Program-made: the position numbers and the translations under genes
From: Tetradesmus obliquus
Lineage: Eukaryota; Chlorophyta; Chlorophyceae; Sphaeropleales; Scenedesmaceae
NCBI GenBank assembly: GCA_030272155.1
Contig: CP126191.1
Coordinates: 8,764,501-8,828,500 of the forward strand
Length of the DNA stretch: 64,000 nucleotides
Direction of reading: 5' to 3'
Notes under the pieces: generated by a model
The model's input: the letters and a program-made list of their open reading frames with translations, nothing else
Database searches by the model: none
What the model was told of the DNA's origin: nothing
In this document: piece by piece, positions 35,601 through 47,245 of the stretch
How the letters are laid out: every line of letters starts with the position of its first letter
Position numbering within the stretch: the stretch's first letter is position 1

Positions 35601-38600
35601 GCTGTGCAGCCCTTTCACGCGTAGCTGTGCATATGATGAGTGAGGCGTAACCATGCCATGCTGAACACAAAAACAGCTCTCAACACGGTCACAACAGTTA
35701 CTTGAAACAACTGCAGCACAACTGCCATCATTGCAATGGTGCAATCTCCAGCAGTTGCGACACTGCTGGGGCATATGATGTGCTGTCCTGCTGCACACAG
35801 AGCAAATGCATCCGCAGTCAGACTCAGCCAGTCACTGTGGCCAGTTGCGGTGTGCCTGCCATGCCAGAGGCCTTGCTGCCGCTGTTGACACGCTGCACTG
35901 TTTGCTGCTGCAGCCTGCGATAAGATACTTCCCGTGCCAGGAGTGGACAGCTCAGCTTGCAAACCGCCGCTGGCCCTGGGCGGCAGCTGCCCCAGGTCTT
36001 GCCTGCCTGGGTTTTACGTGGTGGGATCACTGTCAGACGCTGTGTGCTCCGCCCCGGCAGGCAACGGCCCAACAATCATAGCCTCTGGAGGGTGTGCTGC
36101 TCAAAGTGAGTTGAGCAAGGCGGCCAGCTCTGACCGCTAGCCATACATATGCTTTGACTCACGCCGGCGGTTGACAGCAGAGCATACCGACTACATATTT
36201 GTGTCATGTATGCTCAAAAGCTGCGCAGTGACTGCGCAACCATGCTGCGGTGTTCTGGTAGACTGTGTAGCTGTTATGACCGCAGTGCTGTTTTTCCGCC
36301 ACTGCAGCCTGCGACAAGTTGCCGGCTGTCCCGGGAGCCGACCTGTCAAGCTGCGGCTTACCTATGACAGCGGGGGAGGACTGCCCCCCGACTTGCCTGC
36401 CAGGGTTTGACCTGCAAAGCCCTCTGACCGTTTCGTGCACCGCCGCACCCTCAGGAGTGTCCGGAAAGGCGGAAGTCACGGGGTCGTGCGCTCCGCAGCG
36501 TGAGTTATGACCTGGTTCTGACAAGACTGTGTCGTTACGTATGCTGCAGCTGGTGGCGACGCGACTGCTTTTCATGCATCAATGGTTGCTGGCAGCGGGG
36601 CATGTCGGAAGCTTGCACCTGAAAGTGTGCATGTGTAGCATAGCTGTTATGCCACCCAGTGATTGCGGGGCCTGCAATAGGTACCATGTTGCTTTCGTCT
36701 TTACGCCTGCGCACGTGCAAAACTGTAAACTCTCCACAACAACAACATGCATGTACACATGTGCTGCCGAAGTGCGCAGCTCCTGGGTGTCTGTTGCAGC
36801 GGACAGCGTGCATGCTGCAATTGCCAGTGGGCACTGCCGTGTCAGCTGTGTCACGCTGTAGCTACAGACAATGAAAATGTGTATGACTGCAGCAATCGCC
36901 TTCATACATTACATTACATTACATGCTCCACTCAACGAGGAGTGGGAACCCCAGTCAGGAGCCAACGAGAGGCTCATAGGGGGAGGAAACATCGAAGAAC
37001 AACTCATCATCGTCCAAACCGTCAGACGAAAACGCAGAAAAAACTCATCAGCATCATCAATAGCTTGAGCAATAGCCTGAGAGGACAGAAAGACCATCCC
37101 AGCAGCTGGCACCCCGTAGACAACAACCAGCAGTCCAATGATAAGGCCGTGCAGCACTTGGGCAGCCACGCTTCACCCAGACAACAGGCAACAGCACACC
37201 ACATAGCCGTGCGGCAACGCGCCAACTGTAAGGCTCTGTCTGGTGCTGCAGCTTGCAATGCACGGCCGTCTTCGCCAGGAGCCAACGCCTCAGGCTGCCG
37301 CATGCCTCTGGCAGTGGCGGCAAGCTGCGCCCTGGCTTGCCTGCCAGGGTTTGCGCCCCGGGGCTCCCCGAGCGCTACCTGCAGTGCCCCATCGGGGCAG
37401 CTCGGAAGGCTTGTTGTCACCGGCTCGTGTGTTGCGCAAGGTGCGTTTTGCAGGGGCCCTGGTCGTGCGTGTACAGCCCCGCACAGTTGCGCGTGTGTTG
37501 GCTGTGCCAAGCGATGGCGTGTACATGCCCTGCCGTGCATGAAAGTTCTTTCTTTTGTGGAAAGGCACACTTAGGGCTGGAAAGGTCGGGTACAGTTTCC
37601 CCGCCCCGCCTACGCCTGCACGCCTGCACGCCTGCGCACCTGCAGTTCTGGCTGCAGCTCTGCTGCTGTTGTGGATTCTCGAGCCACGACAGTTGGGGCC
37701 CAGAAGCAGGCAGCTTCCACCCAGCCTCCTGAGCAGCTTCGATGCCAGCGTGCAAGCCTCAACAGTGTTCATTGAACATACAGGCACGTGCACTGTTCTG
37801 CCTGCTCTCTGATGCAGCGTGCTCTGGCAACCCACCCGCCATAGCCAACGGGCAGTGGGACTGCGGCAATACCGCAGCTGGCCAAGTCTGCACGGCCAAG
37901 TGCAACCCAGGCTTTGACTATGCAGCACCTTCGTCGCAGTGCATCGAGCTGCCTTGGCCAGACGCTGACAACGCGGCCAGTGGTTGGTCCCCTGTCAATG
38001 GCAGCTGCCAGCCTTGGCCGGTCATTCCCAATGCAGACATCGTGTACCAAACAGCGAGCCTCCAGCTGGGTGTCGCTTTCTCTGGCAACTGCACCAAGCA
38101 AGCAGCTGACGCGCTTGGGAATGGCCTGGTGAACGACCTGCAGCAGCTGCTGGGCAGTGCTGTGACATCCACCGCTGTCACAGTCACAAAGGGCACCTGC
38201 AACAGCAGCTCCAGGCGCTGGGTGAGTGACGCACATGCTGAATTAGCGTGGGGCTCTGCTGACTGCAGGTGCACGAAAGTGAAGGACTTGCCTATGTAAC
38301 AGCCCCTTCCAGCAGCAGCAGCAGCAAACAGCAGCAGTGTCGGGTGCCTGTGTGCACACACCAACGTGCATAGCAGTGTGGGATGTGCATGCAGTTTTAC
38401 CCATCAAAGCAGATATTGGCGTACAACTGCCTGATGCAGCAGCTCCGCCCTGGAAGATGCCACCTATGTGACAGGGTGCACATGTTGGCATATGCCAGCA
38501 TGTGCGCAGGTGCATGCAGGCACTGTCCTCACCCACCTGACAAGCATTTGCTTGCTTTCATGTGCACACAGCTGGCTTTACTTCTCCCTTGATGAAATGA

Positions 38601-41186
38601 CTTGTCTCATCGATTGCAGACAGGAGCTGGGGGTGTGGCCAACCGTGCCTCAGCGCAGCAGCAGCTGGGCAGCATCCAGCAGTTCAAACTGCAGCTGCTG
38701 CAGTCCTTGCCCAAGCAAGCATTCTACAGCGGCAGCGGCAGCCTGCTGTCAAACGCCACTCAAGTGCTGCAGCAGCTACGTGAGGCGATTGCTGCAAGAG
38801 GCATCGTTGCCAGCCTGCCGACAACAGCCAGCAGCTTCAACACGGCCACTGCTCAGAAGCTTCTCGAACTGGGTGAGTGATGACCCTGCGAACCGAGATG
38901 AGTTTCAGCCCTGCAGCGGCTGCGTCAGCTGGCATAACTACATTGTAACTGTTATTTTGCAGGGAGTTGCTATCTGGCAGAAGTACATTTCCAGCTGTCG
39001 TTAGCAGGCAGAAAAGATGTCAATGCAATGCAGAAAAGAAGTTGCATTGCATTGCATGCACTTGTGGGATATGTAACTAATATGCCATATCAGTGCTGTT
39101 CATGATGTTATATGTAGACTGCCAGCTTGCAGGAGCGCGCTGTTGTTGCATGCTGATGCGAACATTTGCCCGCCTGCAGCTGCAGGATTGCTTGCCGGCA
39201 TACAAAAGCATGTACCCCCTGCATGCTCAGTTCAACAAGCCCCGACCTGCCTTATTTGTGCTAGAACGCAGAAACAATTGAGGCAGCTGTTGACTGCATC
39301 AGACCTGTTGCACGCCTCTCACCTGCTCTGTGATGTCATGGGACTTCACGTTGCATTGTTGCACCCAGTTGACACCACAACCGCAACATGCCAGCCTGCA
39401 GGAATCTGAACTGAGTATCAACAGTCACAGTACTTCACTGCATGATGCCCAGCAAGCTGCATTGCATCAACATCATGAGCGGAGTGTCAGCCTCGGCGTG
39501 TGCAAGGGGGAGGGTTCAAACGCAACTAAACCCCTCCTCAACATGTTTGTTTTGTTTCTGTCATGGCCGCCTGTTGCACTGCAGGTGCCCCACTTTCAAA
39601 CGTCAGCATCAGCACCCAAGACGCGTCGCCCTGCGCAGCTGGCCAAGTCCAGTATTCGCGGAACCAAGACTCAAACTACTGCTACGTCTGCAGCCCTGGC
39701 ACACAGAACCCTGCCCCAGGCGCAACCTGCCAGCAGTGCAGCATCGCATGTACAGAGCCCAACGCGGACCGCACTGGGTGTGTCTGCGCTGCTGGCTGGA
39801 GTCCCCTCATCTCAGCTGTGACTGGCAAGCTGCAGCAGTGTGTGCAAGGCGGTCTCAGCTGCAGCTCCATCGCTCACAGTGTGGTGAACATTGTGGGCAA
39901 TGGCTGTGCCTGTAGCACTGGTTTCACCGCACAGTATGACAGCACAGGCAAGCTGGTGGCTTGTGTCGTTTGATACTGCTCCCCCAGCACCAACAGTAAC
40001 TGTGCCGTCTGGCATGCGCACCAACATCACACTGCCCAGCGGCAGTGGTTCCATCCTCTCTATTGAAAGCTGCAGCAACGGAGGCCGCGCATCATTCGTC
40101 AGTGACAAACACATGATGACTTACATATCCAGGTGAGACAAGTCGACGCAACCTAGCAGAATCTCCTAGAGTGTTAGTAACTATCATAGTTGCATGACCA
40201 TCGGACTGCATCTCAACAATGTATGAGATATGTCTTCAATGTTTGTGAGGCATGTGACGTTCATGTCAGCGCTGCAATCACCAACCCAGAAGGATCACAT
40301 GCAATTTTACACACCAGGGATGTTCGCATGTTACCTTCGCTGCACGTCATTGGCCTCATATCCTCTCAACCAATAACGCAGGAATTCGAACGTATCATGA
40401 ACGCTGGTTACCAAGCACATGGACAACAGGCTGCTACTTATCATAATGTCTCTGCTGTTTGCTCACCGCTGGGATTGCTTCTCCTGTAGGCCTGGCTTTG
40501 TAGGCAACGAGACCTGCTCCGCAGCAACTACCAACGGCAGCATGAATGTCACAGTCGCAGTTACACCTGGCTCATGTGACAACAACATGTGTGGGCTGCA
40601 GCACCAAGCCGGCAGCTGCTCAAGCGGCAGGTGCAACTGCCCAGAGGGCTCTCAAATGACTCCCGGCTTTGCACGCAACCCCAACGAAACAGCACTCGCC
40701 CTTGTGCCATTGGTTCCGGTGTGTCGCTACCCCTTCTTCACCCCGAGTGGCGCTCTATCCTGGTCTGGTATGACGGTGAAGTCTGGGACAACATTGGACA
40801 TCACATTCACCCTTGAGCAGCCAGGCGCAGCTTCGCAGTGTGCTGCACCTGACGCTGCTCTGCTGCCCAACATCGCCCTGCTCAGATCGACATGCGGCAA
40901 GCGCGCAAGTGCAACACCTGCTTCAGCACAGCAGCAGATGGGGGTGGAAACTGCGGAATGCAAGAATGGCGAGTATTCTGCGCAGTTTAAGGTGCCAAAT
41001 GGAACCAGAGGAGCTTGCATGCAGCTGGTCATCAAGCTTGCGGATGGCAGCGTAAAGAGGGCAACAGTGAAGGTTGTCTACCAGTTGTCCAAGTTGGGGT
41101 TTGTGCTGCAGCATGTGATTTCTGAAGGTGATGGATTGCTGCTGGTCAGCGCAGGCTGCTGCAGCACACCACTGTCATTGATTTAG
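32625..41186 (+). CDS. Secreted Cys-rich modular protein with tandem sushi/CCP-like exons
   Basis: Exon 1 (32625-32697) encodes a classical signal peptide, MAPRTMGVGVAPWLLLLLIA, ending TVCSGASA. In-phase exons follow at 32803-32853, 32965-33002 and 33039-about 33116 (LQQLARPYGGVAALSSRRLL). After a gap with an unresolved join come Cys-rich exons 33820-33919, 34005-34107 and 34342-34435. Then a tandem set joins perfectly in phase 1: 35717-35849, 35914-36105, 36308-36499, 37252-37440, 37818-38221. Four of these carry C...SCLPGF...C...GSC or a close variant, resembling sushi/CCP modules. Later exons are 38620-38872, 39585-about 39968, about 39969-40132 and 40490-41186, with more Cys and Asn-glycosylation sequons (NGSMNVT, NCTK). 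No transmembrane segment is seen, so an extracellular-matrix or wall protein is likely. It could be two genes split near 34440-35700. Confidence 0.65.
34228..34341 (+). repeat. Repeated acceptor-like segment before a Cys-rich exon
   Basis: CCATGCTGACATCAGCAG occurs three times, then the related CCGTGCTGATGTTTGCAG forms the actual acceptor at 34341. Each copy ends in CAG and so provides a decoy 3' splice site. Confidence 0.8.
35030..35180. repeat. Minisatellite, about 45-50-bp unit, three copies
   Basis: The unit combines ACCGCATTGCACAACACGCA with CACCAACTGCATCGCAGTAT, repeated with small changes. It lies in an intron or gap of the secreted-protein gene. Confidence 0.75.
36890..37140. mobile_element. 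Possible small inserted element in an intron
   Basis: A block starting CATTACATTACATTACATGC has fewer CAG/CTG triplets and more A/C than the flanking sequence. Both strands stay open for 65-85 codons. No terminal inverted repeats or target duplication could be confirmed by eye, so this is only a compositional suggestion. Confidence 0.25.
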
Positions 41187-42603
41187 ATTCGGATTTTGAA
41201 TATGTTATTCTTTTGAATTGAACTGAGTTGAACTTTAAAGCAATGATGCAGCTCCACTGCAAAGCCTGCATGCATGTCATGGTCATCACTGTCACCATGA
41301 TGACAGTAAATGAGATGCACGTATGCAACAGTGCACACAGTGTGCCGCGTACCTGTGCAGGTATCATCATCATCATCGTGTTACCATTTAAGCCATAGCA
41401 ACGTCGCCATCGGCCCCGCGCCCCACAGGAGCGGCTGAAAGAACAGGCGAAGGGGGAAGGGGAGGGAGTCATTTTGATGTGCAGGTATCATGTTGTCATG
41501 AATCAGCGCAGCAGGTCCATTATCATGCTCAGTCCTAGTTGTGAACCACAGTGTGCACCTTTGCATCTGCTGCTGTGTCGCACCTTTCTGCATGATGCAG
41601 CGGCTTCTGGAGTATTTCAGGCGCTGCAGCAGGTGCTGTGCACTGTCAGTGCTAAAATCATATGCCAATTTGAGATTTGGATGTTGTTGTGTGCAGTGAA
41701 GGCACCTGCTTGCTCATATCCATTTACTTGTTGTCCAGTGACAGCCAAAAATCTGTTGGGTCGCTGGATCCAAGCTATGCTTGGGTTGCTTGATTACTAC
41801 CACTCATGATCAGCTCAACTCAAATCTCACGCCCCATTCCCATATATTTACCAAACATCTTTTACATTGACAGTATATACCTTTTCAAGAGAGGTACTAA
41901 TTCATTATGTCCAGTAACAAGTGTGTGCAGCTGTCCTGAGCAGCGGTAGCTTGTCTGCTGAAACTCTGCATGCAAGGTCGGGTCCAATGTTCTGGGATAA
42001 AAATCTTCTTCATCAATAGCTGGACAGCTGCACTGCAACCAGCCATGACCTGCTGTGCATGCATCACTGCACAACGTGCACCACACAACACACATCACTT
42101 CTTCCTTATCCATGTCCACATGTCAAGCAAGCACTTCATGTGTAAGCGCAGTGTGCGTGCGGTAAGGCGTGTCAGCAACTGAACAGTGCATCCTGCTGGC
42201 CTGCAGCAGCATCTTTCCTGCAGCAGTAATTCACACACAAGTGCCTGAGGCAGGCACAGCCACCTGCCAGCACACACAGACCTAAACAGATCTTCAACAC
42301 TTGCAAGAACACTTCTTCACCACACCACACCCAGCCCCTGTCAGGCGCTCTCCAACCGGCAGCAGGCACAGTGATAATCCAGCCAACATATGTGACCAGC
42401 TTTGCAGCTAGCATTGCTGCTACTGAGCACAGCCTAACAACTGGCACTGCACGACCGATTGTTGAAGAGCGCATTGAACCAAATCAAACATCAGGCAACA
42501 CGATTTTGGTCCACATGCGCCTGGCAGCTCAGAACCACATGCAGCCGCCCCCACCTGCTGCCAACAAATGCTCCTGAAGACATGCAATGTGCCAGCCGAG
42601 CGC
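41187..42603. other. Convergent intergenic region
   Basis: It lies between the secreted-protein gene and the 3' end of SAM synthetase. It holds their 3' UTRs; no further gene is supported. Confidence 0.5.
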
Positions 42604-45600
42604 TCAGCGCAGTGGCACGACTTGCTCCCATGAAAAGTCCGGGTCATGGTTGCGGCCGAAGTGGCCGTACGCTGCTGTCTTTTGGTAGCGCCTGTTACCG
42701 CCGCGCTGCAGGTCCAGTTGCTGCAAGCACACAGGTGACGACAGCATGCGGAGGCGGCAGGTCAGTGCAAACACAGCATGATGCAGCGTCACTTGGCAGG
42801 TAGCGTGGGTTTGCAGGACATGGCTTTGCTGAGCACACATTTCTGTAGGCGAGTTGTACGCCCTGGCACATACCATTTGACAACAAACACACCAACGTGC
42901 CTGTTGCCGCGCTGCCTCTGCATCATCCCAACTCGCTCCAACTTCTGACACCTTCACAGTAAATCGACTCGCTGCACACAGTGAGCCTACCTGCGCAACG
43001 ATTAAACATTTCGAACCGTCTTCAAACCGTTGTCAAACCCTAAACCCACCTTAATGATGAGCCCCGGCCTGAAGTCAAAGGTGCGCAGCACGGCCGCCTG
43101 TATCTCCTCGTCAGGCACGCTGCCCGTGCGGTACGTGTCCACGTACACGCTCAGCGGCTCAGGCAGCCCGATGCCATACGACACCTGCGGCAGCAGCAGC
43201 AGCAGCAGCAGCGAATGACACCAGGGGTGCAGCAACGCTACACGCTCAGCAGCTCAGGCAGCCCGATGCCATATGACACCTGCGGCGCCAGCAGCAGCGG
43301 CAGCAGCAGCGGCGGCAGCAGCAGCAGCGGATGACACCAGGGGTGCAGCAACGTGATCCAATCCCTATCCTCATCTGCTGTGCATCTGAGTCACACACAC
43401 ATGTTCCGCATGCAAGTCCGATGCAAGTCCGATGCTTCCGGCCTGTGGCGCGCTCACCACGACGCACCGGCACATCCTATCGGCACGCAAACCAGCTGCT
43501 AGCGCACGCACCCATGTCACACGCGCACATCACTGCACCACGGACAGACACGCACTGGACCCATTGCAGCGTGGTGAACACACCATGCACACCTCACAAA
43601 AAGGCACCACAGGCAAACAAACACATTGCCCATTGCGCAACAAGCAAGAAGACAGGCCCAACCTACACTAAGCAGCGCTGCGCAAACAACACACACATTG
43701 CCTGTTTTGCAACATGCAAAGCAGGCCCCACCTGCACCAAGCAGCGCTGCGCCAGTCCTGCAGCCACCACAGACTTGGCAGCTTGGCGGGCGATGTAAGC
43801 TCCAGACCTGTCCACTTTGGTGGGGTCCTTGCCGCTGAATGCACCCCCGCCATGTGCTCCCCAGCCGCCGTATGTGTCCACAATGATCTTGCGGCCTGTG
43901 AGGCCAGCATCACCGCAGGGGCCTCCCACAATGAAGCTTCATGCAGCAGCAGACAAGGCCGATCAAAGGCATAATGAGTTGCAGCAGAAAAGGCCGATCA
44001 GATGCAAGCCACAGGCAGGGGGCGGCAGCCGGTGGTATGAACGCATGAATGAAATCGGAAAGCAGCGCTGCTGGCATCCCCACAGGGGCCGCCCAGGATG
44101 AATCTGATGACATGCATGGAGGCATACAAGGCCAGGGGCAGAGGCAGGCAGAGGCAGACGGATGAGTGCGCAGTGGTTGTTTGTGGGGCCTCCCAGGATG
44201 AAGCTACATGCAGCAGCAGACAGAGATAACACGAAGTGCAAGCCACAGGCAGCGGTAGGCAGCCGGTCATACTTTTGAGTGAACACAATTGAAAAGCGGC
44301 GCTGCGGGCACAGCCACAGGGGCCGCCCAGGATGAAGCTGATGACATTCGGAGAGAGGCACACAAGGCCAGGGGCAGAGGCAGGCCTTCCATGAGCTTGA
44401 GGTGTTGATGTGCTGCATCTCAAACAGGTGCAAGGAGGAGCGGCAAAAGCCGAGCGTGTTGTGCTGCAGCATCAACATGTTTGGTGGTGGCAGCCGCGAC
44501 AGACGAGTGCAGCTTGCCGGCTCACAGGAGGCCCCCGCCGTCATAACAATTGCGACCGCCGTCATAACAGTTGCGGCCACCGTTATAACAGTTGCGATCG
44601 CCTGCTGACAATGCATCCATCAGCGGCAGCCGCAGCGCGCGTACCTGTGGCTAGGGTTCAGGTAAAACTCCGTCTGGTCTGTCAGGAACTGCGCGGGGAT
44701 CACCGGCTGAATGACGTGCTGCATGAGCTCGCGCTGCACCTCAGCGTGGCTAATGTCCGGGGAGTGCTGCGCAGATATGAGCACGGTGTGCACTCGCTGC
44801 GGTACCAGGTGACCCCCATCACGCAGGTACTCCACAGTCACCTGCAGGCGCCACGTGTAAACGTAGAGATCAAACAAGTTTTCTTTGAAAATGTAAAAAT
44901 GTAAGCAAAGGACCTACAGGTGTGGATGCCATGGCTTGCCACTCTGCATGGGTCAGGCTCTCTTTACGGACCCGTGCCAGGGTGATAGATCCATGAAGAA
45001 ACCCAATGCATGCAGGTATGCACGCACAATATCTTGTGCCCGGCGAGCGCACAAACACACGCACACAAAACAGCTGGAAGCTGGCACGCCAACCATTCCG
45101 TGCTTTACATGCAACTCAACACCAACCCCCCATCATCATCCTCTGCCATGCAGACCATACCCCCGCAGCACATACAGCCACGCCTGCAAACCCCACTCCA
45201 CAACCCTGAACCACTCCGCGGCCACACTAACCCTTCCCGCACCACCCTGCTGCACTCAAATCCACCCTGCCATGCAACCCTCAATCCATGGCCGCACCAC
45301 CTCACAAACATACTCTGCCATAAAACCCAAACCCTCGCACCTGCGTCTTGCCATCTGGCCGCGCCCAGGGGCACATGCCCTGCTTGCGCACTTCCGCCAG
45401 CCGCATCGCAAGCTGTGAGGCCAGCTGATGAGTCAGCGGCATCAGCTCAGGCGTCTCATCGCACGCATAGCCAAACATGTGGCCCTGATCGCCTGCGCCG
45501 ATGTCCTCGGGGGCTTTGTGGCCCATGCCGTGCACGCTCTGCAGCGTGCAGTGCAGCGCCGCAGTGTTTTGAGTGTTAGAGAGTTGAGCTTCCTGTGTTG

Positions 45601-46998
45601 GTCTGTCCAGCTCATTCTAATCAGGTAATCCCAGCACCCACATCAAGTGAGTGCAACATAGAATAGTGTGACTGATGTCCTCGGAGGCTTTGTGGCCCAT
45701 GCCATGCACGCTCTGCGGGGTGGAGTGTTAGAGGGTACGCGGTGCAGTGCAGCGCCGCAGTGTTCGAGTGTTAGAGCACTGTGGCGGGTTTCCTCGGGGG
45801 CCTTGTGATCCATAACGTGCACGCTTTGCAGAGGAGCAGGGAAACATGATTTGGAGAGCAGCGAGGCTGTAGCACATTGTTCAAACACACATGTAGCACA
45901 ATGTTCAAATACACATGTAGCACACTGTTCAAACACACATCAACGTGTTGGCAGAACAAAGTAGCTGGCGTGCGCATGCACACGTGCCAGGGCTTGTGAC
46001 GCATGCCCGTGCACGCTCTGCTGGGTGGAGTGTTGAGTGTTTGCAGTGCAATGCAGCGCCGCAGTGTTTATGTGTGCTTGTGTGCGGGAGTGGAAGCCAT
46101 TGGGTGGCAAGCGCAGGCGAAGCCACTAGATCTGCAGCGTCAACCGTACACAGCTGCAACAGGACGCCTCTTACAACACACCATACTCTTGTCCCCGAGC
46201 ACAAGCCTTGGGCAGCGCACACATCATGATCTGGCAGGATGGGCCTGCACTAGTGCTGCAGATTGTGCCACACGCCGCACCTGTGCAATCTCTGGCACCT
46301 GCTGCTGCACCAGCACCTTCACCTCTGCGCTGTCTGCATCAAAGCCCAGGTCATGCGAGGTGTAGCCGATGTCCCTGCAGGCCTGCCGCGCAACGGCTGC
46401 ATGCAAGGGGACACGGGAGGCAGCAGAGGAGGGGGCAAAGCAGGGCCGCAGACACAACAGCGGGTCACTTCAGTGTGCAAGGCATGGTAGCCGATGGCCC
46501 TGCAGGCCTGGCGCGCAACGGCTGGGAGGGAAAGTGTAGAAAGCAGTGGCAGCACAGGTGACAGCAAAGCAGTGATGCAGACAGAGCAGCAGCAGCAGCA
46601 GCTGACGTCAGTGTCCAGAGTGTGGCACGCGTTGTTACATGCGAATTTCGAACGCAGCTCTGATGGCTGGTTGAAGGTGCGCAGAGCAGCAAGCATACCA
46701 CGACATACATTACAAGGCGGGACCCTTAGGTCACAGCTGCGCCTGCACCCCTCATCACACTGACACCACGCAGCACCACATGCAAACGCCGCATTCCACA
46801 CCAAGTCTCATGCGCAGCATGCCGCAGCCGGTACAAACCACGCTGCCGGCAGATACACATTCGTATTCATTTGCTGGCTGTGGGCTGGCATGCATGCAGC
46901 CAAACCGGCTAGATACATCGATTGATGGCTGATACACGCGAGCTGAGCATCCTGTACAACCCGCAGCCCACATGCATAGTCCACGCTGCCGCCGCTGC

Positions 46999-47046
<48 letters not shown>

Positions 47047-47208
47047 AGCTGCTGCAGCTGCTGTGCCGCCCGCCGCCCACCTGCATAGTCAACCTCCGCC
47101 CTGCTGGTGATCTCCCCAAACACAAGCATGAAGTTATCCTTCACGGCAGTCTCGCACGCCACCTTGCTGGAGGGGTCCTGCGCCAGGCAGGCGTCCAGCA
47201 CAGCATCT

Positions 47209-47245
<37 letters not shown>

